Positions 45,108 through 54,400 of a stretch of 64,000 nt of DNA are shown piece after piece. Position 1 is the first letter of the stretch. Each line of letters begins with the position of its first letter. The position numbers and the translations under genes were made by a program. The DNA is taken from NCBI RefSeq assembly GCF_021389975.1, contig NZ_CP089981.1, forward strand, positions 6,597,501 through 6,661,500. Reading direction: 5' to 3'. The notes beneath the pieces were generated by a model. That model saw nothing but the letters and a program-made list of their open reading frames with translations, did not search any database and was not told the origin of the DNA. The stretch comes from Fulvivirga ulvae (GTDB taxonomy: Bacteria; Bacteroidota; Bacteroidia; Cytophagales; Cyclobacteriaceae).

Positions 45108-48100
45108 CTATAGGTTAAAAGATATTTCTTCTTCCATGGCGGAAGATTCATCCTCTTCAGACAGATATTCCAGTATATGCTGATCTGCATTTTCAGCAAT
45201 CCTGTAAACCAATGTCTGGAACTGAGCAATGAGCAGTTCAATATCGGATTGGGTGAAATATGCTGTAGAATACTCAAACCTGAAGTTGTAGGTATCCTGA
45301 CCTTCACTGGCATAAAGTGTAAGAGGATATTTTGAAGTTGCCCCCTCTATTTCATATCGCTTAAAACTTTCGTTAGTGGTGGCATTGTTATCTCTCTCAA
45401 AATTCTGGAAGATGAACATCACATCAAATAAGCTCCTTACTGCCTGGGTACGGTTGGCATTTACATCTCTCGCAATGTCTGCAAGATCATAAACCTGCTG
45501 GCTGTTGGCTTGTACGAGCAGTTTATGTGTATTTCTCACAAAGTCTTTAAAGCTTGTATTTATATCTATCTGTTGACGAATGGGTAATGTTTTAGCAAAC
45601 ATCCCTACGACTCTTTCCACCTCGTGCTGCATTCTTCCCGAGCTTGCACAACCAACAACGATATCATCCTGACCTGTAAGCTGTGATAGATACAAGTACA
45701 ATGTAGAGAACAGCACCGAGAAGTGCGTGACCTCCTCTCCCTTGAGCACATCAAGCAGTGGCATGATTTTGTCGCGCTCAATCTCGAATATTGCTTTGCC
45801 GCCATCTTCAGACATATCATCGGGGGTCGCTGTAACCGGAAGCTCCAGTTTCGGGATGTCTCCTTCAAACTGCTTCAGCCAAAACTCACGACACGACACA
45901 TAGGCTTCATTTCTTTTAAAAGCATGTTCCCACTCTGCGTAATCTTTGTACTGAATGTTAAGGGGTTCCAACTGCTGGCCTGCGTACACCCGGATAAAGT
46001 CGGATAGCAAAATAACCTGCGACATACCATCACAAACAATGTGGTGGGTGTCCATAACGAGAATGTGCTTCCCGTCTTTCAATGTAATGATCCCACATCT
46101 CAATAATGGAGCTTTACTCAGGTCAAATGGCCTGATGAAGCTGGCAATAGCCTCGTCTGCCGACTGATCACCTGCGTCGATTTCCTCTACTTCAAATTGA
46201 ATTTCGTCCTCAACCTTCTGAACGAGGTCATCATTTTCAAGATGGAAAGTTGTTCTAAAACCTTCATGTCTTGCCACCAGGGTGTTCAGCGCCTTTTCTA
46301 TTTCTCCTTTATCCGCTGCACCCTCTACCCACCAGGCCAATGGCAGGTTGTAAGTGGTGGAAGATCTGTTCATAACATAATTGTAGTACATCCTTTCCTG
46401 GGCAGAAGAGGTATGATAGTACGGTTTGGACTCTGACGGGTTGATCACATAAAGGCTGTCTTTAGTCGCTTTATTGATCAGTTCTGCCTGTTTTTGTATG
46501 GTTGCGTTGTTGAATAATTCATTCAGTGATATTCTGATACCGAACTCTTTGTAAAGTCGTCCGATCAAACGCATAATACCCAGAGAGTTACCTCCTATGC
46601 TATGGAAGGTATCTGTGATGGAGATCTGCTTATCTCCCAATATCTCTTTCCAAATGCCCAATATAGTAGTCTCCACATCATTTGTTGGCGTCTCAATGGC
46701 AGTCTTGTCCTGATGCAGAAGCTCTGTCAAGGCTTTAAAGTCAACTTTCCCATTGCTGAGCAGCGGAAACTCCTTCACCTCCACTACTCTTGAAGGCACC
46801 ATGTATTCCGGTAAATGTCTTCTGACATGTTCGTTAATATGCTTATCCAGGTCGGCACTGCCACGCGCATTATCGCTGGCTACAACAAAGGCCACCAGAG
46901 ATTCACTGGTCGCTGCCGGTACATTTTCATCCACATGCTTGACCACTACGGCATTTTTCACCTGCTCAGCCTGAAAGAGTATGGTTTCTATCTCATCAAG
47001 TTCCACCCTTATGCCGCGCATTTTTACCTGCCTGTCTTCACGCCCCATAAGATCAATTTTACCACCCGGCATCAACCTCGCTTTGTCTCCGGTTCTATAA
47101 GCGGTGGTCTCATCAGGAGTACCTACTCTGATCCTGATGAATTTTTCCTTCGTCAGGGCTTCATCGTTCAGGTAGCCTTTGGCAGTGTAGTTGGTGATAA
47201 TATAGAGGTCACCAGGAACCAGCGGGTTACACTTTTCCAGGTTATTATTGGCTACCAAAAGTTCTGTGTCAGCTATAGGTGCTCCTATAGATATCTTCTG
47301 TTGTTTGGCATCCTCTGGCTTAATTCTGTAAAAGGAGCGTACCATGGTAGTTTCCGTAGCTCCATAGAGGTTTACAAGCTGGATGCGAGAGCCAAAGACT
47401 TCGTACCAGTGCAGCAATTCGGATGGAATGATCTTCTCCCCGGAAAGCAGCACATAGCGGAGATCTTTAAAGTTTTCTTCTTTCAGTTCTTTGGTGTTAA
47501 AAACACGAAGCACACTTGGCACACAATGGATATAGTTAATGGCATTGTTATCAATCCACTGCACCATATCTTCCGGGGTGAAAAATGAATCATGATCGGG
47601 AGGTATACATATCAGTCCACCGGTTAACAACGGCACGAATACATCTCGTAAAAAAGCATCGAAATACGGGCTAACGAATTGACTGAACCTAAAGGGTTTA
47701 TGCATTTCAAATTCGCTAATTTCCCACTTCAGGAACTGTAACAGACTATCGTTTCTACCGACGACACCTTTAGGGGTGCCGGTGGAGCCTGAGGTAAAGT
47801 AAACATAGAGGCTGTCATCAGCATTGTACTCAGGATACAGAATTTCATCATCAGGAGTGTCTTCCAATATATCTTCCAGATAGTACTGATCCAGTGCATC
47901 ACTCCCTTGAAACGAAGCCGATGTTTTAGAGGTGATCAGGTATTTAAGGTTGAGATTTTCGCTCATCTTTTCTAACCTGGAAGCTGGCAGTTTTTCATCA
48001 ATTGGCACAAAAACACATCGCGCATTCATCACCCCCACCATAGTACAAATGATATCACACCTGTCTTTGAGGTAAACACCTACTATGGCTTGATCTGTAA

Positions 48101-48248
48101 CTCCTTTGCTCAGCAAAAATGCTGTGATCTTATTGGCCATGGACAAAAGCTCTGCATAACCAATTTCCTTCTCAGCCGATTTGATAGCTTGTAGTTGATG
48201 GTCAGCACCGGCTTGTAGCTTCTCGATTAACTCTGTTTGAAAAATCAT
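45108..48248 (-). CDS. NRPS, A-T-C architecture
   Basis: The 1046-residue synthetase begins directly with an adenylation domain (about 1-500; YFTSGSTGTPKG, YGATETT, YRTGD), then a carrier (about 520-595, IGGNSL), then a C domain (about 610-1046, THHIVCDG). The pocket read by eye is DARHLSLMVK, from a YFDAFLRD core unlike the other A domains here; no substrate is assigned. The protein has no N-terminal C: the preceding NRPS ends in a C domain that would join its residue. Its own C-terminal C would feed the six-module NRPS, whose first C is truncated. The split places module boundaries between C and A across three proteins. Confidence 0.93.
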   Translation of the reverse strand: MIFQTELIEKLQAGADHQLQAIKSAEKEIGYAELLSMANKITAFLLSKGVTDQAIVGVYLKDRCDIICTMVGVMNARCVFVPIDEKLPASRLEKMSENLNLKYLITSKTSASFQGSDALDQYYLEDILEDTPDDEILYPEYNADDSLYVYFTSGSTGTPKGVVGRNDSLLQFLKWEISEFEMHKPFRFSQFVSPYFDAFLRDVFVPLLTGGLICIPPDHDSFFTPEDMVQWIDNNAINYIHCVPSVLRVFNTKELKEENFKDLRYVLLSGEKIIPSELLHWYEVFGSRIQLVNLYGATETTMVRSFYRIKPEDAKQQKISIGAPIADTELLVANNNLEKCNPLVPGDLYIITNYTAKGYLNDEALTKEKFIRIRVGTPDETTAYRTGDKARLMPGGKIDLMGREDRQVKMRGIRVELDEIETILFQAEQVKNAVVVKHVDENVPAATSESLVAFVVASDNARGSADLDKHINEHVRRHLPEYMVPSRVVEVKEFPLLSNGKVDFKALTELLHQDKTAIETPTNDVETTILGIWKEILGDKQISITDTFHSIGGNSLGIMRLIGRLYKEFGIRISLNELFNNATIQKQAELINKATKDSLYVINPSESKPYYHTSSAQERMYYNYVMNRSSTTYNLPLAWWVEGAADKGEIEKALNTLVARHEGFRTTFHLENDDLVQKVEDEIQFEVEEIDAGDQSADEAIASFIRPFDLSKAPLLRCGIITLKDGKHILVMDTHHIVCDGMSQVILLSDFIRVYAGQQLEPLNIQYKDYAEWEHAFKRNEAYVSCREFWLKQFEGDIPKLELPVTATPDDMSEDGGKAIFEIERDKIMPLLDVLKGEEVTHFSVLFSTLYLYLSQLTGQDDIVVGCASSGRMQHEVERVVGMFAKTLPIRQQIDINTSFKDFVRNTHKLLVQANSQQVYDLADIARDVNANRTQAVRSLFDVMFIFQNFERDNNATTNESFKRYEIEGATSKYPLTLYASEGQDTYNFRFEYSTAYFTQSDIELLIAQFQTLVYRIAENADQHILEYLSEEDESSAMEEEISFNL

Positions 48249-48341
48249 GTATTCCTTTCTTAATTCTTTTACATTAAATATTCCTGGCGGCTCATCATTT
48301 GGCCTGACAGAGGTCCCCTCAGGGCCTTTTGCCTTTTTTAA

Positions 48342-50201
48342 TTATTCGAAAAATTGCTCCAGCAAAATCCCGAAGGTTATCACCGTGATCAACAGATCCG
48401 TTTCGTATGGGGCGTTAATGGTAAAGCCCTCTTGTTTATAGGTATTTTTAAGTTTCTCTATTTCATCAGCGTTGAAATACCCTTGCCTTTTGATGGTGTC
48501 ATAGGACAATACATCGTTGATGTACTCAATATTCTTCTGCAACAAATAGGGACTTCCCGGCGCTATGAAGTGAAACTTCTCTCTCTCAAAAACCTCTTTG
48601 GGCATAAATCTTCTGGCCATGGTTTTTAAGATGTATTTCTCCGTAAAATCATTGAGTTTAAGTTCGGAAGGCACCTGGGTAGAGAAGGCAATCAGTTCTT
48701 TATCAAGAAACGGATACCTGGCCTCTACGGAATTGGCCAGCGCCATCCTGTCGCCATGGTCAGACACCAGGTGATCGACCAGTCGGATCTTATAATCTAT
48801 GTAGGCTCTTTTATTCAGAATGTCTCTGTTTTTTACCCGGTCTTTGTTGATCACATGATGGTTGAGACAGTTAATTTCATCAAACGACTCATTCAAGGCA
48901 GCCGAGTAGAGGCTCCTTTTGGTGATGTCATAATCCAGAAAGTTCCTTTCATAGAAGAAGGACTCATCTCCCCAGAGGTCATACCTTAGCTTTTCTTCCT
49001 CAGGGCTGGACTCATTTTGGACAAAGTTCATTTGTCTCATCTTATCGAACCTGTAACCCACATAGCCTGCAAAAAACTCATCGGCTCCCTCGCCTGACTG
49101 GATCACTTTGATGCCGTTAGACCTCACTTTTTCTGATAAAGCCAGCGATGCCGTATTGTAAGTTTCCTTTATGGGGCATTCGCTATGATAAACTGAAAGC
49201 TGTAACCGCTCGCTGATATCTTCATAGAAAAATGTTTTTTGGTTCAGTCTGGAGTTACTCTCTTTGGCTATTAATTTCTGGTAGATAGACTCTGAGTGCT
49301 GGGAGTCAATGAAGTCGATCGAAAATGCTTCTTTCTCCACATCAGGCACCAGTTTATTGACCTTCATGGCGATCATGGAAGAATCGAGTCCGCCACTCAG
49401 ATAGAATCCTGAGGGTACATCAGCTCTAAGACGAAGTTTGATAGAGTTTTCGAACAGTTCTTCAAGCTTATCAACATAGTACGTCTCTGGCTTCCCATTC
49501 ATCTTCATTTCTCCTTCCGGGTAGATGAGGTCCCAGTATTCATGCTTGGAGATCTCACCGTTATCGTCTACTTCAATATAGTGGCCATTTTCAAGGCTAT
49601 TGATATTCTTAAACATCGTTCTCGGACTTATCAGTCCGGCAAATGTCATGACCTGATCAAGGCCTACAAGGTCAACTTCACGTTGTACAAGCGGGTGTTC
49701 AAGAATGGCTTTTATCTCTGATCCGAAAATAAAGGTCTGCCCGACTTTGGTATAAAAAAATGGTACGATACCCATCTGATCACGAGCGCAGATCAGTACT
49801 TTTCTTCGCTTGTCATACAAGGCAAAGGCGAACTGCCCATTCAGGTCATTGAGGAAACTTGTTCCTTTTTCTTCATAAAGATGAAGTATCACCTCCACAT
49901 CGGAACTTGTTTTAAAGGTGTGTCCCCTGCTTTTCAGTTGCTCTCTAAGCTCTATATAATTAAAAATTTCACCATTGCAGATTAACACAAGGGATTCATC
50001 CTCGTTGTATAATGGCTGCATACCATTTTCCAGCCCTATAATGCTAAGCCTGCTGAAGCCTAAGGCTACATTTTCAAAGATCAGGGAGTCCTGAGCATCG
50101 GGTCCCCGGTGGATAAGCTTTTCATTCATCTTGTCCACGATCATTTTATCTTCGCCTGAGGCTCTCTGATCAAACTTAATAAACCCGCAAATACCGCACA
50201 T
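48342..50201 (-). CDS. asnB: Asparagine synthetase (glutamine-hydrolysing)
   Basis: The 619-residue protein starts MCGICGF, so Cys2 becomes the N-terminal nucleophile of the class II glutaminase domain (about 1-210). The synthetase domain carries the PP-loop SGGLDSSM at about 270. Length and layout match AsnB. It transfers amide nitrogen from Gln to aspartate via an AMP intermediate; close relatives in clusters can amidate peptides or close beta-lactam rings. It lies among NRPS genes, 93 nt upstream of the A-T-C synthetase gene, so a cluster-dedicated Asn supply or amidation of the Asp side chain is likely. The symbol describes the family rather than a proven housekeeping role. Confidence 0.9.
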   Translation of the reverse strand: MCGICGFIKFDQRASGEDKMIVDKMNEKLIHRGPDAQDSLIFENVALGFSRLSIIGLENGMQPLYNEDESLVLICNGEIFNYIELREQLKSRGHTFKTSSDVEVILHLYEEKGTSFLNDLNGQFAFALYDKRRKVLICARDQMGIVPFFYTKVGQTFIFGSEIKAILEHPLVQREVDLVGLDQVMTFAGLISPRTMFKNINSLENGHYIEVDDNGEISKHEYWDLIYPEGEMKMNGKPETYYVDKLEELFENSIKLRLRADVPSGFYLSGGLDSSMIAMKVNKLVPDVEKEAFSIDFIDSQHSESIYQKLIAKESNSRLNQKTFFYEDISERLQLSVYHSECPIKETYNTASLALSEKVRSNGIKVIQSGEGADEFFAGYVGYRFDKMRQMNFVQNESSPEEEKLRYDLWGDESFFYERNFLDYDITKRSLYSAALNESFDEINCLNHHVINKDRVKNRDILNKRAYIDYKIRLVDHLVSDHGDRMALANSVEARYPFLDKELIAFSTQVPSELKLNDFTEKYILKTMARRFMPKEVFEREKFHFIAPGSPYLLQKNIEYINDVLSYDTIKRQGYFNADEIEKLKNTYKQEGFTINAPYETDLLITVITFGILLEQFFE

Positions 50202-50274
50202 ATATTGTTATTAATTGGATATTGTTTACTAATTAAGAAGACATGGTTTGTCTTACCGGTTATCTACAAATGCC

Positions 50275-51387
50275 TCAAATAGTAAGGCTGACTGTCTCAT
50301 TTCCTGGCTTGAGTTCCTCCCAGGCATCCCACTGCATACCTGCGCTGACAGAGAAAACATTGTCTACTGCATATACACAGTGCCACCAGAAAGCCGGGAT
50401 GACTAATAACTCACCGGGACCAACGATAACTTCAAGTGCACGGGCTTTGGCAAATGCAGGAAACTCATTGGTATCGACGCCTATCACGTTCTTGATCTCA
50501 CAGGTTTGAAAGGTATTGAATGCTTTCAATGCATAGAGGTATTCTGTTTGCTCAGGTGAGAACAGGATCATTTTCTTCCTGCCCAAAATATTGGCCAGCA
50601 TGCCGTTGCAGCAGTCTCTGTGCAGTGCTGTACAAGGGTTATCCCCTGACTTTGACCCCATCCAGATCTGTGGCGTGGTGAAGGTTTCGGGGCTAAAGAA
50701 TGGTAACCTGAATTTAGACCACATAGCCGGTGGCAGATCGCACCCTCCGGTATACACAATATCTCCGGTGGTATTCTCTACCTTTTCGATGAAATCACCC
50801 ATAGTTTCAAAGCCTTCCTTTCCTTTTTCAAGAACCGGGCGAAGACGTGTATCACCAAACTTCTTCTTAATTTCATCCATCGTAGATGACAAAAACTCCC
50901 AGTCATCCAGCACCCCGGTCATTACGAACGGCATTGACTCATCAATCAGGTTAAGTACTTCCTCTTTTGAAGGTTTATGAATTCGCCTGATCTCGGTCAC
51001 GCTATCTTTATAATCGTGACATTTCTCCTCAGTATTACGGATCAATTCGTAAACTTTTTCAGATGGTCTTTTGATCAAATTGAAGAGATAGCCTGCAAGG
51101 GCAAGGTCTCCTTCAACTGATACCTGCATTAAAAATTTCGGGTCTCTCAGGTCAAACCTGTCCAGGTTTTCCAATACTCCGGCGAGCGTTTCCTGCTTCA
51201 TGCTTACAACTACATCTGGCTTTTGAGATGCTTCTTCTACTAGTTTCAGCTTATTGTTATTAAGCTCGATAAATGCGGAAACGCGATCACCATTGTTGTC
51301 CAAAGTGACTTCACATACGCCGGAAAGTGCTGTCTGACAGACACCATCCTGCATAAGGCTAAACAATTTTTTAATCAAATCTTGCAT
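50275..51387 (-). CDS. SCP2-like domain fused to cupin/JmjC Fe(II)/2OG hydroxylase
   Basis: The 370-residue protein: residues 1-110 resemble an SCP2 sterol-carrier fold (PDVVVSMKQETLAGVLE, MQVSVEGDLALAGYLFNLIK), and residues about 130-360 a cupin_8/JmjC hydroxylase. Iron ligands are His256 and Asp258 in ALHRDCC and His336 in IPAFWWHCVY. Cupin_8 enzymes hydroxylate amino acid side chains. The SCP2-like part may bind a lipid or a carrier-linked intermediate; this is inference. It lies between two synthetase genes, so it is probably a tailoring enzyme that works on a carrier-bound residue or on an acyl chain. Confidence 0.82.
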   Translation of the reverse strand: MQDLIKKLFSLMQDGVCQTALSGVCEVTLDNNGDRVSAFIELNNNKLKLVEEASQKPDVVVSMKQETLAGVLENLDRFDLRDPKFLMQVSVEGDLALAGYLFNLIKRPSEKVYELIRNTEEKCHDYKDSVTEIRRIHKPSKEEVLNLIDESMPFVMTGVLDDWEFLSSTMDEIKKKFGDTRLRPVLEKGKEGFETMGDFIEKVENTTGDIVYTGGCDLPPAMWSKFRLPFFSPETFTTPQIWMGSKSGDNPCTALHRDCCNGMLANILGRKKMILFSPEQTEYLYALKAFNTFQTCEIKNVIGVDTNEFPAFAKARALEVIVGPGELLVIPAFWWHCVYAVDNVFSVSAGMQWDAWEELKPGNETVSLTI

Positions 51388-51432
51388 AATTCTGTTTTAG
51401 GGTCTTTTTACTGTTTTATATTTTTCGTCTGC

Positions 51433-54400
51433 TCAGGCATAGTCAAGTGCATCCTGCATCTCTACATCTCCAAGCATGATATCGGTATCGTTGAGTACTA
51501 CCTGTAGTATATTGTTGAAATACTTCATGAGAAGTTGAATGGTATCCTTGTCATAGTATTCAGTATTGTAAATGAAATGCACCAGGAACCTGTCTTTTTC
51601 ATCGATGGCATGGATCTTAAATTCGAAATGAGAGCTCTCTGCCCATTTAACCTCCACGGGTTCAAATTTCAGTTCATCTAACGTTACGCTTTCATCGTGG
51701 TAGTTCACCAGCGCAAAGTGCACATCAAACAAGTTGGTCTGCTGAATGCCCTTCTCATTGAGAGCGGCTATCATTTGATCGTACTGGAAATCCTGATTGT
51801 CAAAGGCCTCCAGCACACAGCCTCTCACCTCGTCCAAAAATTGGCTGAAGGTCAACTTCTGATCCACCTGAACTCTGAGAGGCAGTAGGTTTACAAAAGT
51901 GCCCACGATGTCCTTTAATTTGGAGTGTGTTCTGCCCACTACATCTGTACCGATCACGATATCGGTATTGCCGGATATCTTGGATAAAAGAAGGTAGTAC
52001 ACAGAGAGCATGAACATAAAATCAGAGGTATTGGCCGATGCTGTAAACTTTTTGATTTTAGCATAGAGGTCTCCTGACAAAGACATTTCTTCAAATGTGG
52101 CTTCGTTACCGCTGGATGCATCACGCTCTTTGAGCATAGGCATTTCCAGTGCCGGGGCCTTCTCTGATAACTTATCAAGCCAGTATTCTTTTTGCTTCAC
52201 AATGCTATTGGTGACATGTTTTTGCCAATAAGCATAATCAACATATCTGATTTTCAGCGGAGATAATTCTTCTCCTTTGTAAAGCCTCTTAAAGTCTGTC
52301 ATCAATATGTTTTTGGAGATACCATCGCAGATGATATGGTGGATATCCAAAAGCAAAAAGTTACCTAGCTCAGGGTGCATAAACAGCCCGCATCGCATTA
52401 ATGGGCAAGTTGAAAGGTCAAATGGCCTGACAAAATCATCCATCACCTCTTCAATGCTGTGGTACTTTGCAGGGTCTGGCATGATCAGCTCAAAAGCCAC
52501 TGATTCATTGATTTTCTGAACTATGTTTCCTTCATCTGTCTGGAAGAAACCTGTTCTTAAACTTTCATGCCTGTCCGTCAGCTTCTGGAAAACAGACTTG
52601 AGTTTGTCTACATCGATGTCTCCGATGATGCGATAAACATTGGCCACATTATAGGTCAGGTCTTCCTTATCGCGGGAGTGTTCAATATATAGCCTTTCCT
52701 GGGCAGATGATGTCGGATAATATTCCTGATCTGCAATTCTTTTGATGTCTTCTGCCTGGCTGACCTGCGTTTTTTCTATCAGTTCTGAGAGCTTCTCAAT
52801 TGTAGGGCAGTCAAAGATCTGCCTCATGTGCAACTGTACAGCAAACTTCTGCTGTATGATGTAGTTAAGCTTAATGGCATTGATAGAGTTACCTCCCAGG
52901 TCAAAGAAATCGCTATCGATGCCTATCTGACTCTCTTCGATGGCCAACAGGCTGGCCCATATGTCAACCAGGATTCTTTGCTGATCATTTTCAGGCCTTA
53001 CCAATCCACCTGTGCTTACTTCAGGGTCAGGTAGCGCTTTGCGATTGAGCTTGCCGTTAGGTGTCAGCGGCAATTCGCTGAGCCATACATAATGTACCGG
53101 AACCATATAGTCAGGCAATACCGCCGACAAACGGTCTTTTAGTGTGGCCTGATCTATGGTTTCAGCGGATACATAGTAGGCCACCAATTGCTTTTCATCA
53201 TTATTGGTTCTTGCCACAACCACCACATCTGATATGTTATCATGTGATGTCAGCTGTTTTTCAATCTCACCCAGCTCTACTCTGTATCCTCTGATTTTAA
53301 CCTGATCATCTATCCTTCCCAAAAACTGAACTTTGCCATTGGCCAGCCACCTGGCCTTGTCCCCTGTGCGGTAAAGAGTAGTAGTAGTCAGAGGGCTATT
53401 GACAAATCTTTCCTGGGTAAGTTCTTCCGCGTTCAGGTAGCCGTTGCTCACTCCATCTCCTGCTATATAAAGTTCACCAGCCACGCCTACAGGCAGTACA
53501 CTGCCATGTTGGTCTAGTATATAAAGTTTTGTATTGTTAATGGGTCTGCCAATTACGGGTTGCCCTGCAAATTCCTGCCAGTTAACTATCTTCTCCGCAA
53601 CTGCTCCAATGGTAGTCTCCGTGGGTCCGTAATGGTTAATGAATTGTATTTGTCCATAGGCTTTGCTCACTTTTTGAACCTCCTCCGTGCGGATAGCCTC
53701 GCCACCCAGCAGGATATGTTTCAAGCTGTTGAGGGCACCCGGTTTGTTATCCACTACTCCGCTAAAGGTTGAGAACAATGATGGTGTAACCTTCAGGTAG
53801 GTGATCTGGTGGCTTTGAATGTAATCCAGCAATTGGTCCGGAGACTGGTAGGTTGTTTCAGGTATCAGGTGCAATTCGCCTCCGCATAACAATGCGGGGA
53901 AGGTTGAGGTGTACCCTAAGTCAAAAGCATATGACGATGTAAGTAACGATTTATCATTAGCGGTCAGCTGCGTTGCCTGTTTAAACCACGTGACATAGTT
54001 TACCAGGTTTTGGTCGCTTATTTTTACTCCCTTGGGCTTGCCTGTACTTCCTGATGTATAAACCACATAAGTCAGACCCTGCTTACGAGGAGCAGGTTTT
54101 GCTGCTTCCCCTGCCATGTCTGCCTTGCTATCCACGATCACTTTCTCTCCTGAAAAATCGAGTTTACTTTCCAGGGGCTCACGGGTAACTAACTTACCAC
54201 AGCCACTCTCCTTCAAAATGAGGCTCTGTCTATTGGGGTTTTGGTTGGCATCCAAGGGTAAGAAGCCTGCTCCGGACTTGAGTATTCCGAAAATACCGAT
54301 GATCATTTCTAAGGAAGGATCTGAATACAAAGCCACCAGCTCCTGTCCTTCTCCTATCTGTGATGCCAGATCATTGCTTCGCTCATCGAGTTGCTTATAG

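Noticed and set aside
46815..47588. 257-residue plus-strand open frame antisense to the A-T-C NRPS
   Set aside because: The minus strand carries unmistakable A-domain motifs through this stretch. The antisense protein is Cys/His/Phe-rich with no domain and is a codon-bias shadow.
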